From Anodontia alba (taxonomy: Eukaryota; Mollusca; Bivalvia; Lucinida; Lucinidae), in assembly GCA_964016985.1 (NCBI GenBank), contig OZ024823.1:135614112-135678111 (forward strand): a DNA stretch of 64,000 bases, in the 5' to 3' direction. Shown piece after piece: positions 10,650 through 21,634 of this stretch (position 1 is the first letter of the stretch; every line of letters starts with the position of its first letter). The position numbers and the translations under genes were made by a program. A model generated the notes under the pieces. The model did not search any database. It was not told the origin of the DNA and saw nothing but the letters and a program-made list of their open reading frames with translations.

Positions 10650-11040
10650 ACCATGTGTTTCTGCATTCAGAGTAACATCGGGACCCAGGGTGAAGTTAGC
10701 TAGCTGTAAAAGTGCTTTAAACCCCTCGGTGGTTTACTCTTCTGACCGTTCTAAGGCGGTGGTCCCGGTGTTAGTCTTACTCTTTGTTGCTTTGTGGTTT
10801 ATTCTACGAGGCGATTTGTTGTATGTCTTTCCATGTGTCATTTTGTTCTTGTGTTTTTTAGTCCCTTTAGTATTGCGATTACCTCGCTTGGGGAAGAGAG
10901 AGCTAATCTTAGTGCTTTTCGTACGTTTGTTCGGTTTGTGCTTGTTTAGATTTGTTGGTTTCCTCTTCCTCTTGGGGTCTGGAAAGGGCTGCGGTTTGTG
11001 ATTGTGGCACTCCCTGGACTTTTCTCTTACCTTTTTTGCG
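10650..11040 (+). mobile_element. Retroelement 3' UTR fragment (U1)
   Basis: It matches the 3' UTR that follows the RT stop codon at 17039-17640. Diagnostic words are 'CTAAGGCGGTGGTCCCGGTG', 'TTTATTCTACGAGGCGATTT', 'ACCTCGCTTGGGGAAGAGAG' and 'GGCACTCCCTGGACTTTTCT'. The long hydrophobic open frame across it is probably fortuitous, because it is shifted in the 17.3-kb copy. No RT coding remains upstream, so this is a solo 3' end. Confidence 0.8.
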
Positions 11041-11890
11041 TTCAGTTAACCGAGATGTTCGCGGTTACTCACAAAACAAAAGCAAACTTTCCGTTCAGTT
11101 GTGACAGTTTTCGGTGGACATCCCCAAACTATCCTCAAGCTGTCTTTTGGCAGAACCAAGATGGCGGCTTATGCGAATAAAATCTGTGTATGCATGTTTT
11201 TAACCAAGCAGATGGAAATATTTACTGCGTTGATATTTATTTATTCGATTCTATATAAAATAAATAATTATTGATATAGTTTATTCGATGTAATATCAAT
11301 TATCGTCTACGAGAATAACAGATACTCTCTAATTGGAGGTCACATGAGACAGATTTACAATCCTCGTTCAGAAGATGCAAAATAATTTTCGTCTGCTAAA
11401 TATAAAAAGGATGATTCATAAGAAAATAGTTCAGCAAAAGAGATTTCAAAGTTTTGGCTATTTTACAGGTTATATGTGGCTATCACATCAACCGTGTTAG
11501 GTAAGATAGAATATGACAGAATAGAACAAACTTCATTCATACAAAAGGCCACCGACCCATGAAGACACCGTATAATATACATAATTTTTAACGTTTAGTC
11601 ACTGATGATCAAAGACAGTCAACTATATATAGCTGAAACAAAACGATAGCCACGCTCATCAACAATAAAATCACTTTTGGTTCTAAATCCAGAGGGAAAC
11701 ATTCCATATATAACTTAGAAGAAATGTTCTTAACTCTTACTACCTAAATGGTAATAAGAGATCTGTTAGAACGAAGAATGCATCTTTGTTTATTATTTTG
11801 TACATTGAAGGTGGCGGACTGCTGAATTTTACAGAGCACCGGGTTGGTTCCATATAAAATATTAAATAGTTCCAATGTTTTGCGCGTTTC
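11041..11890. other. Gap: no recognisable gene
   Basis: AT-rich; no element ends or coding frame that I can support. Confidence 0.4.
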
Positions 11891-12103
11891 TTAACCCTTG
11901 TCTTGCTGAATAAATTAAGGTGCCACGCCTATTTCTAATTTCCAGCCAATCAGATTACTTGATCCGGGTTTTTGATATAAATTCTCATATTTAATGACAA
12001 ACAGTGCAGATCCAGATCAGTTGGCTTCTTCAGAAGCCAACTGATCTGGATATACACTGTTTGCTAAGACAGGGCATATCGTTTTTAGCAAGAGAAGGGG
12101 TAA
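11891..12103 (-). mobile_element. Family A MITE, copy 3 (fullest hairpin)
   Basis: Reverse orientation, TTAACCCTTGTCTTGCT to AGAGAAGGGGTAA. The inner hairpin is nearly perfect: ATCCAGATCAGTTGGCTTC and GAAGCCAACTGATCTGGAT meet at TTCA. This is probably the least-deleted version of the family A core and serves as the reference for the broken hairpins at 3620, 3938, 49197 and 55345. Confidence 0.85.
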
Positions 12104-12296
12104 GTTTTTTGCCTGCTTTGATGCCAGAATTGGTCCAAATGTATAATTCAGGCAATTTTGCACTAGATATTAGCAACCGTTGTATATTTTGTGTGGTTGT
12201 TATGAATATGAAAGCAAAGCAGAAAATCACCTGAGGTACAAATTACCCCTACATCTGCCGTGACCTATAAGACCTCTAAACCGGCAATGTCACTTC

Positions 12297-12475
12297 TTTA
12301 TTTCAGGCCCATAACCTTGTCTGTCGTTGGGACACCACTGGTAGCTTTGATTTGTCTCTTTTCTATTTTGATCTGTCTTCAGCTGTCATTTGCGAGTTTG
12401 CAAAGCTAAGGCCAATCCAGTCCTTGATGGTGTCTTTCCATCTCTTTTTCTTCCTGCCTCTTCCGCCTAGAAAGG
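12297..12475 (-). pseudogene. Non-LTR retrotransposon (LINE) C-terminal relic
   Basis: The minus strand encodes 'GRGRKKKRWKDTIKDWIGL' then 'SQMTAEDRSK', a TAG where Trp is usual, and, after a frameshift, 'GVPTTDKVMGLK' with a stop near 12297. This 'GRxKKRWxDxIKxWxGL' tail is characteristic of the C-terminus of RTE-like LINE ORF2 proteins (family knowledge). The RT and endonuclease domains are absent, so this is a 5'-truncated dead copy. Confidence 0.65.
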
Positions 12476-12659
12476 ATTTAGAACAGCCGCCTTTTATTGG
12501 CCCACTTCACCGTCGTGCAGTTAAGAGCAGCAATGTTTCAATCTTGAATGGGTCTGCATGTAGGCCGTTGGATCGCCTATTCTTTTATACCGATTAATTC
12601 ATTTGTTCTGAAAAAATTAGACTTGCCAACTGTTCTCCTGAGTTTGTAAACTAAGTCAC

Positions 12660-12775
12660 CAATATTTCCTTTTAGAGTAGATTTAATGTGCAGGAAAGCA
12701 AGCAGGAAGTCAGAAAGTTTGTCACTCTTGTCAGAAAATAGCGCGAAATCTACCCTCTGTATCTAGCCCTCTTAA
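12660..12775. repeat. Family O repeat fragment
   Basis: 'GTGCAGGAAAGCAAGCAGGA' and 'AGTTTGTCACTCTTGT' match family O at 52568-52615. Confidence 0.55.
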
Positions 12776-12893
12776 AATAAATGAGTTATCCCATGATGAA
12801 AAGGTACTTATGACTTCGGCGACCAATAAGCAATTGTTGTTCTCATATGCAATGTATGTAGTATTGTCCCACTAAGTGATATGTTTAGCCAAA

Positions 12894-13115
12894 TTAACCC
12901 ATTTATGCCGAATGGACTCTTCTGCCTTAATTGTTTGGGCCGGCTCATTTCAAAACGAAGGGGTGCCTGGTTAATTTTTATTGTTTTAAAGAAATTCCTG
13001 CATTTAATGCAAACAGTGTAGACCCTGATCAGACGCCGCGTTCTGCGGGGTCTGATCTGGGTCTACACTGTTTACCAGTCTCCCTTTTATAGGATGCTAG
13101 GCTTAAATGGGTTAA
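12894..13115. mobile_element. Family C hairpin MITE, full-length copy
   Basis: A 222-bp element with terminal inverted repeats TTAACCCATTTATGCC / CTTAAATGGGTTAA. The interior hairpin (13011-13073) is CAAACAGTGTAGACCCTGAT ... CTGGGTCTACACTGTTT with core CAGACGCCGCGTTCTGCGG. It uses the same hairpin module as families A and B within different outer ends. Non-coding. Confidence 0.85.
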
Positions 13116-13344
13116 GGAACTGAGCATGCATGATGAAAGAATCATGAATCGGAGAACTTAAGTGCCCTTTTTTCATGTTAATAACATAGTTCCACAGAAT
13201 GTTATTGGTATAGGGACTTCCAGTTAATCCCTTTGACGATTCGTGGCATATTTATATCGAGAGCTATTCATTTACTCTGTCACATAATATGAACACTACA
13301 TCATAATTAGAACCGCAAAGTTAGAAAGTAGTATTTCTGACATC

Positions 13345-13520
13345 TGCATCCAGCGAAAACTCAGCCTGCACATCCTTGCGGTCAGAACAAAGCTTTTACT
13401 GGGGTCTCTGTGGATATCTAAGATTTCAAGGATTTTACTGAAGTACAGCGAAGACGTTGATAATCAGATTGCGCGTATGCGCAGGCTAATCTGAGTAATC
13501 ACTGGGCGCAGACGTCATTA
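13345..13520. mobile_element. Family D MITE, copy
   Basis: 'ATCCAGCGAAAACTCAGCC', 'GAAGACGTTGATAATCAGAT' and 'TGCGCGTATGCGCAGGCTAA' follow the same order as at 4138-4390, with substitutions. Confidence 0.6.
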
Positions 13521-13709
13521 AGACATTTTTCCCACTTTGTGTTTCAGCTGATTCTCTTGTAGAAGATATATGGCTGTAAATACAAGCGTTAAACACGTCG
13601 ATCGAAAACAACACAGCTTAACCGTTTTGATCCTGAGTTTCTCAAATTCCATTTCTGCATTTGGACACATTCGTTGCTGCTGAAAAGGAGAACAGTTATA
13701 AATGACAAA

Positions 13710-13802
13710 TAGAATGGCAAACAGTGTAGATCCGGATATAATGTGCCGTCTCATGTGGATCTACACTGTTTGCAAACGTATCTACGGGACTGAATGGGTT
13801 AA
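13710..13802. mobile_element. Family C hairpin MITE, right half
   Basis: GGCAAACAGTGTAGATCCGG pairs with ATGTGGATCTACACTGTTTG around a short core (TATAATGTGCCGTCTC). The right end 'CTGAATGGGTTAA' matches the family C terminus. Confidence 0.7.
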
Positions 13803-14399
13803 CACACAAGTGTACAGGACATACCTAGACCTTTTTGCCTTGCGTTTTATTCCGAAAAAACAAAACAGAACAAAATAAACAGCAATAACAACAAAAACAA
13901 TCAACGCAATCATAGATATGAATGAAAATGTCTTATCAGAAACATTTTGTTTTTCGATTTTTCGTGCAACGTTATCCAATGAAATTTACTGCTAGAATTT
14001 GACCTGCAGTTTCTGAAGTTGAAAAGCTTTTTCAAAAATGGGCAGCCGCACTTAATACTGTCAATAGTGTGCTGTAGTATGAAAAGATAGACAGACGAAT
14101 CTTTGCTTTTATTTCTCCACTGAATTCTAATTAGACTGATAGTAACAAAAGAGTAATTCTGAACACGTGGAACTGCTTGAAAATCAGCTTTCACACAACA
14201 TGTATCTACGCTATCAATTTTTGCATTATTTGCAGCCATGTTTTGTGATGGGAAAATTTAAAATATATATTCGATTATTTGAAATTGAATCATTAAAATA
14301 AAACATTTCTGTATAAGTAGTAACAGCAAAAGCTATTGCAAAACCTTTACCAATTTGTAGGCGAATTCAGCTGACGACAGACTGACCATGTCAATGTTC

Positions 14400-14580
14400 T
14401 GTTTTGTTCCAAACAATAGGTTTTGACATTTCATAAAAAATAGTCTTTTAAGGAGACAATTTGCATGAAATGCCAAGCCTAATAACAGACGTTTTGGGAA
14501 AAAATATGAAAAATATTTTAAAATGTCGCCTGCTGAAATTCTTATCCAGCACGCTAAGCATTAAATAATTTGGTTCACGA
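14400..14580. mobile_element. Family N MITE, diverged copy
   Basis: It contains 'AGGTTTTGACATTTCAT', 'CAATTTGCATGAAATGCCAA', 'TGTCGCCTGCTGAAAT' and 'AGCACGCTAAGC', in the same order as copies at 28460 and 38730. Confidence 0.6.
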
Positions 14581-15417
14581 AGCCTAAATCGGTTTTGTAA
14601 AAACACCTACATTTCAAATTTACATATTATCTTAAAATTTGCTTATACTTAACATTTAATGTCATTATACTTTCATGATCACAATTAATATGTGCAATAT
14701 ATTTCCATGTAGTAGACGTACCGGTATTGAACTATGGTGGTGGGGTGAGGTAGGGTAGTTTGATCTCACGCTTTTTGACATGTTTGATCACGTTTTCAAG
14801 CACGGCCACAACAACCATATAATACTTATATTGCCAGTAGATTTGTCATAAATTCTCTTCATATGTAAGAACGTTCTGTAAGGGGCTCGGCCCTTTTTTA
14901 AAATTACTTTTTCTTTTGAAATATGCCAAAAGTACCCGCTGTATGTTGCCAGCTTTGCTTACCGTTGTCTTTGCTTGTGCCATGTTATCTTGTATCTCTG
15001 CTAGCATTGTGGTTACCACCTTCAACCGCTGCCCACTTTGCTTTATTTTTTTTTTGTGAGGCTATGAACTCGGTCTTTTTGTAGTTTGTGTTTCGTTCTT
15101 GCTTCTGACCGCTATGAGCTCTCTGCTTTGTTTCATAGCAGTTTTACGAGTATTTTTTTTTACAGTGATGTTTCACTTATCAGGCAGATGGCCATACGCG
15201 GACGGAAGTATACTTGTAATTTGAAGCCGCATCGAAATTAAGGGCGCGGTAAACTCTCCACCCGCCATTATTTTTTTTCTACTGACCATTTGGTTCCTCT
15301 GTTGCAGATCTTCTGTGTTTGTATGTCGTCTATTGCAACTGAGCTACTGTGTCATTCTTTGTTTCGCAAGTCTGACTCTTTTTGCGCATCGGGAAGAGTG
15401 TGCTTCGTGACTGTGTC
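14581..15417. other. Gap: no recognisable gene
   Basis: Unassigned. T-rich stretches near 15040 and 15150 resemble retroelement 3' UTR sequence in composition, but I cannot align them. The frame at 15290-15511 runs into MITE M1 and is not coding. Confidence 0.35.
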
Positions 15418-15524
15418 CCCAGTAAGCATTCTACATAAATCTATAGTGGGCCGTTATCGGCCCGTCAGGGTAGCTGACGGGCCGATAACGGCCCGCTATA
15501 GATTTATGTAGAATGCTAGCTGGG
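15418..15524. mobile_element. Family M palindromic MITE, copy 1
   Basis: An almost complete palindrome from CCCAGTAAGCATTCTACATA to its complement ending AATGCTAGCTGGG. The arms 'CTATAGTGGGCCGTTATCGG' and 'CCGATAACGGCCCGCTATAG' flank a loop 'CCCGTCAGGGTAGCTGACGGG'. A sister copy is at 36166-36269. Confidence 0.85.
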
Positions 15525-16072
15525 TCCTTTCCTTGGTAGCGGCATATATTTTTTTACTGTCCGAATATTGCCCGAAGACAACATTTCGCTTAGCGCCTCA
15601 TATATTGTTTCCAGGTCTGACATGAAAAGAGTTTTCAAAGAATTGACATTCATAAGTCTTCTGATATGGTAGGTTTTCTTGTGCAGATGACCAGTTGTCT
15701 ACCTTTATCTGTCTCACTTCTGTCTGTAAATTACCTGTTTCCTTTTTCAGAACCTTACTGTGAAATGTAGATACTAATTAACACGTAACTGAATTGAAAC
15801 CCGGATAATTCCTCACGGCTACGGCGCTGCTATTTCCTCCAATTTAGTTTCCTGCAGAAAATCTAATTTACTAAACAGGATAATTCTATTTCGCTGATGA
15901 TATTTTCTTTAAAGTTCTTTGTAAGACGTTGCGAACACTCATGTGATAGTGTTTAGGGACAGAAAAATATACTTTACTGCAGAAAATACACGCACGCTAA
16001 AAGCCAATACTGGCCAGGTCGCCTTACCATACGTACTCTTAATAATCGGACTGACACGCTAAAGCAAACAAT
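15525..16072. other. Gap: no recognisable gene
   Basis: Nothing supportable between MITE M1 and the family C hairpin. Confidence 0.35.
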
Positions 16073-16135
16073 GTGGACTCTGATCAGACTGCTCAGGAAC
16101 AGTCTGATTATGATCTGCACTGTTTTCCATTCCAA
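16073..16135. mobile_element. Family C-type hairpin, solo
   Basis: AGCAAACAATGTGGACTCTG pairs with ATTATGATCTGCACTGTTTT around CAGACTGCTCAGGAACAGTCTG. Outer ends are not identifiable. Confidence 0.6.
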
Positions 16136-16208
16136 CAGTATTTTTGGACACAAAAGTCGATAGTTAATGGACAATGCATTTTCATTGTTTGGTCTTAATT
16201 GCTTAATA

Positions 16209-16541
16209 CAGTCGACTCCCGTTATCTCGAATTCCAAGGGACTCACTGAAACACTTCGAGATTTCCGTACTTCGACATATCAGAGTTGAGAGAGTGAGGA
16301 AAACAGTAAATTGAACAACCACATTTAAAAAATGAATATGTAATTTGACTCCTGGTTAGAAATATGTATATAAAATAATGTGGAAAAGAGGAGAAATTGC
16401 TCCTTAGGAACAATTTCTCCTCTTTTCCACATTATTTTGTTACCTGTTGTCATAGTTTCATGTTAAAACAGGGACCAGATTTTCACTTCGAGATAAGCGG
16501 TAATTCGAAATAAGCGAGTTCGAGATAACGAGGTTCGACTG
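16209..16541 (+). mobile_element. Family G MITE, copy 1 (pogo/Tigger-like)
   Basis: A 333-bp element, CAGTCGACTCCCGTTATCTC ... CGAGATAACGAGGTTCGACTG, flanked on both sides by TA. CAGT..CTCG..ATAACTCGA-like ends and a TA target duplication are typical of pogo/Tigger-type Tc1/mariner elements (family knowledge). The centre is a hairpin, GAGGAGAAATTGCTCC against GGAACAATTTCTCCTC. No transposase, so non-autonomous. Confidence 0.85.
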
Positions 16542-16709
16542 TATTTCAATGTCTCGGACAGGCTGTACTACATGATTGGGGCCTGGCCTACATAACTCCA
16601 TTTATACATTTTTTTCACCTTGTAGGGACGGTCTAAGGCGGAAGATACGGTGTCTGGCATGTTTAACGGAATTAATACACTTTTAAGGAGATACTATTCT
16701 GTCCAAATG

Positions 16710-16815
16710 GTCTTATCCCACTTCTGAAGAGGGGTCTACTCTATCAGGAAAGAGTTTGCCCCAGAGGGAGCAAATTCTTTCCTTATAGAGTAGACATCTT
16801 TTCAGAAGAGGCTTT
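16710..16815. repeat. Family O palindrome
   Basis: 'CTACTCTATCAGGAAAGAGT' and 'ATTCTTTCCTTATAGAGTAG' form the arms at 16737-16794 around 'TTGCCCCAGAGGGAGCAA'. Related palindromes lie near 36045-36130 and 52495-52570. It abuts the RT fragment at 16818. Confidence 0.6.
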
Positions 16816-16817
16816 TG

Positions 16818-17640
16818 ACTTAGTGTACAGATTTAGAAAAAAAAATATAGGTAAATCTAACTTTTCGGAGCAATTCAGAAAACTTATTAACAGTTATAAA
16901 AGAATTGGCTATAGCCTGGATATTATGCGACAGACTGCATGCCTAGTTGTCAACCCAATCATTGTTGATGGCTATGCTTCACTCCTTAATTGCACGACGG
17001 CGGTTCGTGCCTCAGGCTCAATGACGGCCTCTTCGTAAAACTTTTACCAGTGGGTTGGGGCTTGACGATATGTCTTTGGCTTGGCATGCCGTGGTTCAAC
17101 TATTGGTTTTCATTTACTCTGGCATACAGTAGAATTAACCATTAGTGCTCGTCTTTGTTTATTATAGTGATTAATTTGAATTTTATATTTTCGCTTTGAT
17201 GCTTTGACTGAGTTGGGAGCCTTTATGCGAACCGAGTTTTTATGTATTTCTGTATCGGGAGTAGCATCTGGACCCAGGGTGAAGTTGGCTGGCTGTAAAA
17301 GTGCTTTAAACCCCACCCCACCCCCCGGTGGTTTACTCTACTGACCGTTCTAAGGCGGTGGTCCCGGTGTTTGTCTCACTCTTTGTTGCTTTGTGGTTTA
17401 TTCTACGAGGCGATTTATTTTATGTCTTACCTTGTGTCATTTTGTTCTTGTGTTGTTTTTTTTTCAGTCCTTTTAGCATTGCGATTACCTCGCTTGGGGA
17501 AGAGAGGGCTAATCTTAGTGCTTTTCGTACGTTTGTTCGATTTGTGCTTGTTTGGATTTGTCCTCTTCCTCTTGGTGTCTGGGAAGGACTGCGGTTTGTG
17601 ATTGTGGCACTCCCTGGACTTTTATGTTACCTTTCTTTTT
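16818..17640 (+). pseudogene. Retroelement RT C-terminus plus 3' UTR (copy 2)
   Basis: 16818-17038 encodes the C-terminus: 'DLVYRFRK', then 'GKSNFSEQFRKLINSYKRIG', 'MRQTACLVVNPIIVDGYASL' and the end 'GSMTASS' before TAA. The sequence to about 17640 is the 3' UTR, with 'CTAAGGCGGTGGTCCCGGTG', 'TTCTACGAGGCGATTT' and 'ACCTCGCTTGGGGAAGAGAG'. This copy links the RT relics (1, 31.9, 53, 63 kb) with the orphan UTR pieces (10.6, 60.5-62.0, 63.5 kb). The RT core is missing. Penelope-like affiliation is inferred. Confidence 0.8.
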
Positions 17641-17999
17641 AGCATTCAGTGAAGCAAACTGGAAGTCACAAAAAGTGAATCACTTAGCGGAGATGGCGAA
17701 AATCTAAGACCCTTAAATCAGTGCGGTGCGCGTTCCGCCAATACGATTCTTCAAGTACAAAATGCTGTAAGTTAAACAGTTGAATGATTTATCAGACCAT
17801 GAGGCAGATGTGCAAGCTGGTTTGGTGTTTGCTATTGTTTTCGTTTCTTGTTTATCTTTTCTATGTCCAAGGATTTTATTTTTGTTTTGTTTTGCTTTGT
17901 TTTTGCGAGGCAATCTGATTATAACTATATATGTAATGGTATTGATATTTCCATTTATTTAATTGTTAGCGGTGAAATCATGGTATATCTGGCGAAAAT
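17641..17999. other. Gap: no recognisable gene
   Basis: The start carries 'GCAAACTGGAAGTCACAAAA', a possible family O trace. Overlapping hydrophobic frames near 17780-18050 are T-rich and unsupported. Confidence 0.35.
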
Positions 18000-18540
18000 A
18001 AAAGTGATATTAATCACTTGTGAATTGATATCGTATCATTTCACTAGTGACTGATACGATTTATATTTTCACTGCTCGCTTTGGACGACGTCAGTTTTCT
18101 TCGTTGTTTCAAAAGTGGATGTTACCGCCACTTCAGATTTTTGAACACCTCTAACTTCTTTGTTTCTGAACAAAACTATCAAGTATTGGTATGCATTTTC
18201 TTAGTTAGAATGTAAGGAACATTTTGGTATCAATATTGTTTTGATTTGCCGAAACTTTTTTTGTTTTTGTCTCTCCAGCGTTTTACTTAAGCACTGAACG
18301 TCGATGCCATGACATTTGAAAGTTTTATTTGGTGACGTCAGATATGACGCCAGAAACGCGCATTGGCCTGTAAACAATAAAATAAAAAAGAAAACTTACT
18401 CTTTTTCAGTGAATACCATAAAAGTTTTCACCACGTGTAATGAAAATATTCAAATTTTCATTCGTGCTTCGCACTCGTGAAAATACTGATGTTTTCATTA
18501 CACCCGATGGCAATATTTATAGTATTCACAGCAAAAGAGT
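18000..18540. mobile_element. Probable non-autonomous element (family L)
   Basis: It contains nested inverted words: GTGATATTAATCAC, GATATCGTATCA / TGATACGAT, and TTTTCATTCGTGC...GCACTCGTGAAAA. The left part has 'GTGAAATCATGGTATAT' and the right 'CAATATTTATAGTATTCACA'. The palindromic style resembles family K, but the ends are undefined. Weak call. Confidence 0.4.
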
Positions 18541-19096
18541 AAATATCCTCTATGACTCTTTTAGTGTGTTTAGAAAAGAAATACATGCTTATTGCTACTG
18601 TTAACTTTCGTTTTTCTTACACTTTTCTACATACTTTTGCAGAAAGTCCTTGCATTACCGGTATTTATCAGTTTTATACGGCATTCAGTTGTAAAGCATA
18701 TACCAGAAAAATTATCATACATTTACTAGAAAATATGTCCATTTTGCATATATGATATTGAAATGGCTTTTAAGAACATATCAATATTAATTGAGCGCTT
18801 AAGCTGTATCAAGCTAAAATTATCCAAAACCGTTATCAGTGCCATATCACACTCGTGACCCATTTTACGCCTGAGGGCAAAAACGCATCTCACCACATTC
18901 GGAGCACTTGGCGGCTTTGCCTTTGCCTTTGCCTTTGACTGTTCTGTTCTATTCTATAAAACACGTTGTCCGCGCAAATAGTCGTCAGCCGCCAACTTGA
19001 GTTTCTGTTTTTACTGTAAAGATTACCACGCCCAGTCTCAGTATCAAACCGGATTTGATATCATCTTGGTAAACTTGTCAGAATGAAAAATGTATG
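18541..19096. other. Gap: no recognisable gene
   Basis: Only a short CTTTGC hexamer run (about four copies near 18913-18936) stands out. Confidence 0.35.
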
Positions 19097-19231
19097 ATAA
19101 ACAGATTATGATATGGCAATTTTCATACTATACCCCATGTTAACCCGAAACATATGAGCCCTCGGGCTGATATGGGTGTGTCGGTTTGATAAGGGATATG
19201 ATATGAATTTTGCCATGTGATAATCTCTGTA
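19097..19231. mobile_element. Inverted-repeat element (family Y)
   Basis: 'CAGATTATGATATGGCAATT' on the left pairs imperfectly with 'AATTTTGCCATGTGATAATC' on the right. Between them are ACCCCATGTTAACCCGAAAC and a second palindromic word around GAGCCCTCGGGCTG. Single copy in this window. Confidence 0.5.
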
Positions 19232-19692
19232 TATAGCCTGTCATGCAGCAGTCATTTGTAGTCCTGGCCCCTACTGGGCCGGGGAATAACATGGCTTTTA
19301 ACTTTTTAGTTTTTAAAGCCCTGCTAAACGCCCTATACTGCGGAGACAAATTTGTGGTAAAATTCCCGCTAAAAGCTTTTCACCCCGAGGCCAGTTTTTG
19401 TTTTTCTGGAACAGTCTGCTCTCTGTTGCAAAAATCAACCTATATCTTTTTCATGGTAAAAAGCCTGGTTTACTTGATACAGCTAAATTCAAAGGTAGAG
19501 TATTGACAGTATGAGCCAGGTTATTAGAAAACCAAAACTTGAGGTTAATATCGGCTCTAACTTTTGTATGCAAAGCATTTTGGCGGGAAATTAATACCCT
19601 GGCACATGTACGGCAGTGCCAGGACTTATCGGAGGTTAAATCACGTCACTTAAGCCCCGCTATATCCCCGCTACCTCCGTCCCCTACGGAGT

Positions 19693-19944
19693 ATTTGATA
19701 TAGCTGGTGATAATTCCAGCTCATCAAATTTGAAATTTAAGTAGACGAGAGCAGTTTGGAAACCAGTATTTAAACTTCGATGTATCAACTAAGCAATTAT
19801 CTTGGAATTTGCTTTGATATAGCTGAAGATAATTCCAGCTCATCAAGTTTACATTTATTTCATGAAATTTAAGTAGGCGAGAGCAGTTTGGAAACCAGCA
19901 TTTATACTTCGATGAATAAGCAATTATCTTGCAACTATTCGCTT
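19693..19944 (+). repeat. Two-copy direct tandem repeat, 119-133 bp
   Basis: 'TTGATATAGCTGGTGATAAT' ... 'CGAGAGCAGTTTGGAAACCA' ... 'AAGCAATTATCTTG' occurs twice in order (19693-19811 and 19812-19944). The second unit has a 14-15-bp insertion after 'CTCATCAAGTTT'. Confidence 0.8.
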
Positions 19945-20132
19945 TGCATAGCTTTCCAAAGTAAGGTATCTAACTCACGTTTTCAGCATAAATACAATCG
20001 AGCTGGAATTATAATGAACGGATTAAATATTTTGTAGATTTTTTCTATGTGTAAATGCCGGTGAATTACTCACAAACTTAATATAAAGCCTGGCCCCAAG
20101 GTAATAAAATTGTTTTCATGTTCAACTCAGAT

Positions 20133-20368
20133 GAGCATGAAATTTTCTCTGCTAATAAATATGAAAATGCCAACAATAGTTGGCGTTTTCATATTTATTA
20201 GCAGAGAAATTTTCATGCTCAGCTAATAGTTGGCATTTTCGTATTTATTAGCAGAGAAAATTTCATGCTCAGCTATGTTTAGCAAGAAAGAATTTGGCAT
20301 TGTTAGTAATTTGAGATTTATTAGCTCAAATGAGTGAGCTTGAAAAAAGTTTTATAACCTCGAGGCCG
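20133..20368 (+). mobile_element. Family Q repeat with palindrome, copy 2
   Basis: 20133-20221 is a palindrome: GAGCATGAAATTTTCTCTGC ... GCAGAGAAATTTTCATGCTC around CAACAATAGTTGG. The right arm, 'AGTTGGCGTTTTCATATTTA', is then repeated directly at 20228-20275. The tail 'GAAAAAAGTTTTATAACCTC' matches 4745-4765. Confidence 0.8.
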
Positions 20369-20566
20369 AGTTTTATTCGTTTTTGAGTGATTATCCGGCG
20401 TTTACACATCAGTGAAATCCCCCAAAACTCATTCCTATATTTTCTTCTGGGCGTAAAGTATGTAATATAAAAAATGCACGACAGAATTTTTATGTACATA
20501 TTAATTTAGAAAGTTAATATTAATTTATTTCTAATACAGCAAACAACATGATTATGTAATTTTTTT

Positions 20567-20940
20567 ATACAAATTTCAATGACTCGAACACTGATATCTC
20601 GTTTATCACGGCTGATTCAAACTTGCTTTTGAGCCCTTGCGAAATTCTTCCTATAGCTCAAGAAAACACATATTTAGGAATATTTTAGGGAAATGTTATC
20701 ATTTTACCATAAAGAGGTATCGTGTGTACTCATTTGAATCGCCTCATCGAGGCGATTCTAATGAATACACTCAACATACCATTATTCTATAGAAGATAGA
20801 AAGGACATCTCTAAATTGCATTCATTTTCCTCCTGACCTGGCGCTACATATGATAGAACCTTCAGTGGCTCGAACCGCCTATGTCCAGAATAAATTTGTA
20901 TGACCCCAAAGATGTTCGAGCTGTAGAAGTTCGACAATAT
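20567..20940 (+). mobile_element. Family F MITE, copy 2
   Basis: 'ATGACTCGAACACTGATATC' at the left and 'CCCCAAAGATGTTCGAGCTG' at the right. The centre is GAATCGCCTCATCGAGGCGATTC, a variant of the palindrome found in family E. Same interior order as 51378-51726. The small frames at its right end are not genes. Confidence 0.75.
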
Positions 20941-21137
20941 ATGAAAGAAATCACCCTCACTATGTCCACTATTGTCGATGTTATGAACTGTGTCACAGAG
21001 CATCTAGAAAACGTAAGGGTATTTAACCATCTCATTTCTGAGTTTTTGAAGTGTACTCTTCCATTCTTAAATTTAGACTTGTCCATTATTGCAATTAGGG
21101 GTGTCAAAAATTAAAAAAAAAGACAACAACAACAACA

Positions 21138-21245
21138 CCCAGTAGGCACATGACGTAAATACAACGTCGCCTCAACGTCGATGCAACGTCATGACGTTGC
21201 ATCGACGTTGAGGCGACGTTATATTTACGTCATGTGCCCGCTGGG
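21138..21245. mobile_element. Perfectly folded MITE with CCCAG ends (family M3)
   Basis: A 108-bp near-perfect palindrome: CCCAGTAGGCACATGACGTA ... and its complement TACGTCATGTGCCCGCTGGG, meeting at GCAACGTCATGACGTTGC. It is inserted within a CAA repeat, with ACAACAACA to the left and CAACAACA to the right. The end motif resembles family M, the interior does not. Confidence 0.85.
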
Positions 21246-21284
21246 CAACAACATCAACAAAAACAAAAACAACAACATGGAATG

Positions 21285-21356
21285 GCAAACAGTCTAGATC
21301 CTGATGGGACGGCTCGTACTACGAGTCATCTCATCTGGATCTACCCTGCACAGGTA
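21285..21356. mobile_element. Hairpin module, degenerate copy
   Basis: GGCAAACAGTCTAGATCCTG and ATCTGGATCTACCCTG, with centre CGGCTCGTACTACGAGTC. A diverged member of the CAAACAGTGTAGA hairpin group. Confidence 0.6.
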
Positions 21357-21612
21357 TTGGTTTTGGTATGCCGAGCTGAAAGGATTAAGTCTGGGTGTAA
21401 ACAGCAGCTAAACTGAAAAATAAAGAGTATTCAGGTTTCTGGCGATCTCGACCCCATGGTGCAATCGTCCGTCGATGGTCGAAGATACTTATACATGTAT
21501 TTCTTGAAATACATGTACGTAATTGTGTTCTTTGTATTATTCCCGCCCCCGCCCCTCATCTCTTACCCCGCCTCACTAACGATGATGAAAACACGTATTT
21601 TCGTCAGTAATG

Positions 21613-21634
21613 TTTTTTTTTTTTTTTTTTTTTT
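21613..21634. repeat. Poly(T) tract
   Basis: Twenty-two consecutive T. Confidence 0.95.

Noticed and set aside
10576..11001. Membrane protein gene of 141 codons
   Set aside because: It lies in a retroelement 3' UTR that recurs many times and whose frame is shifted in other copies; kept only as a finding.
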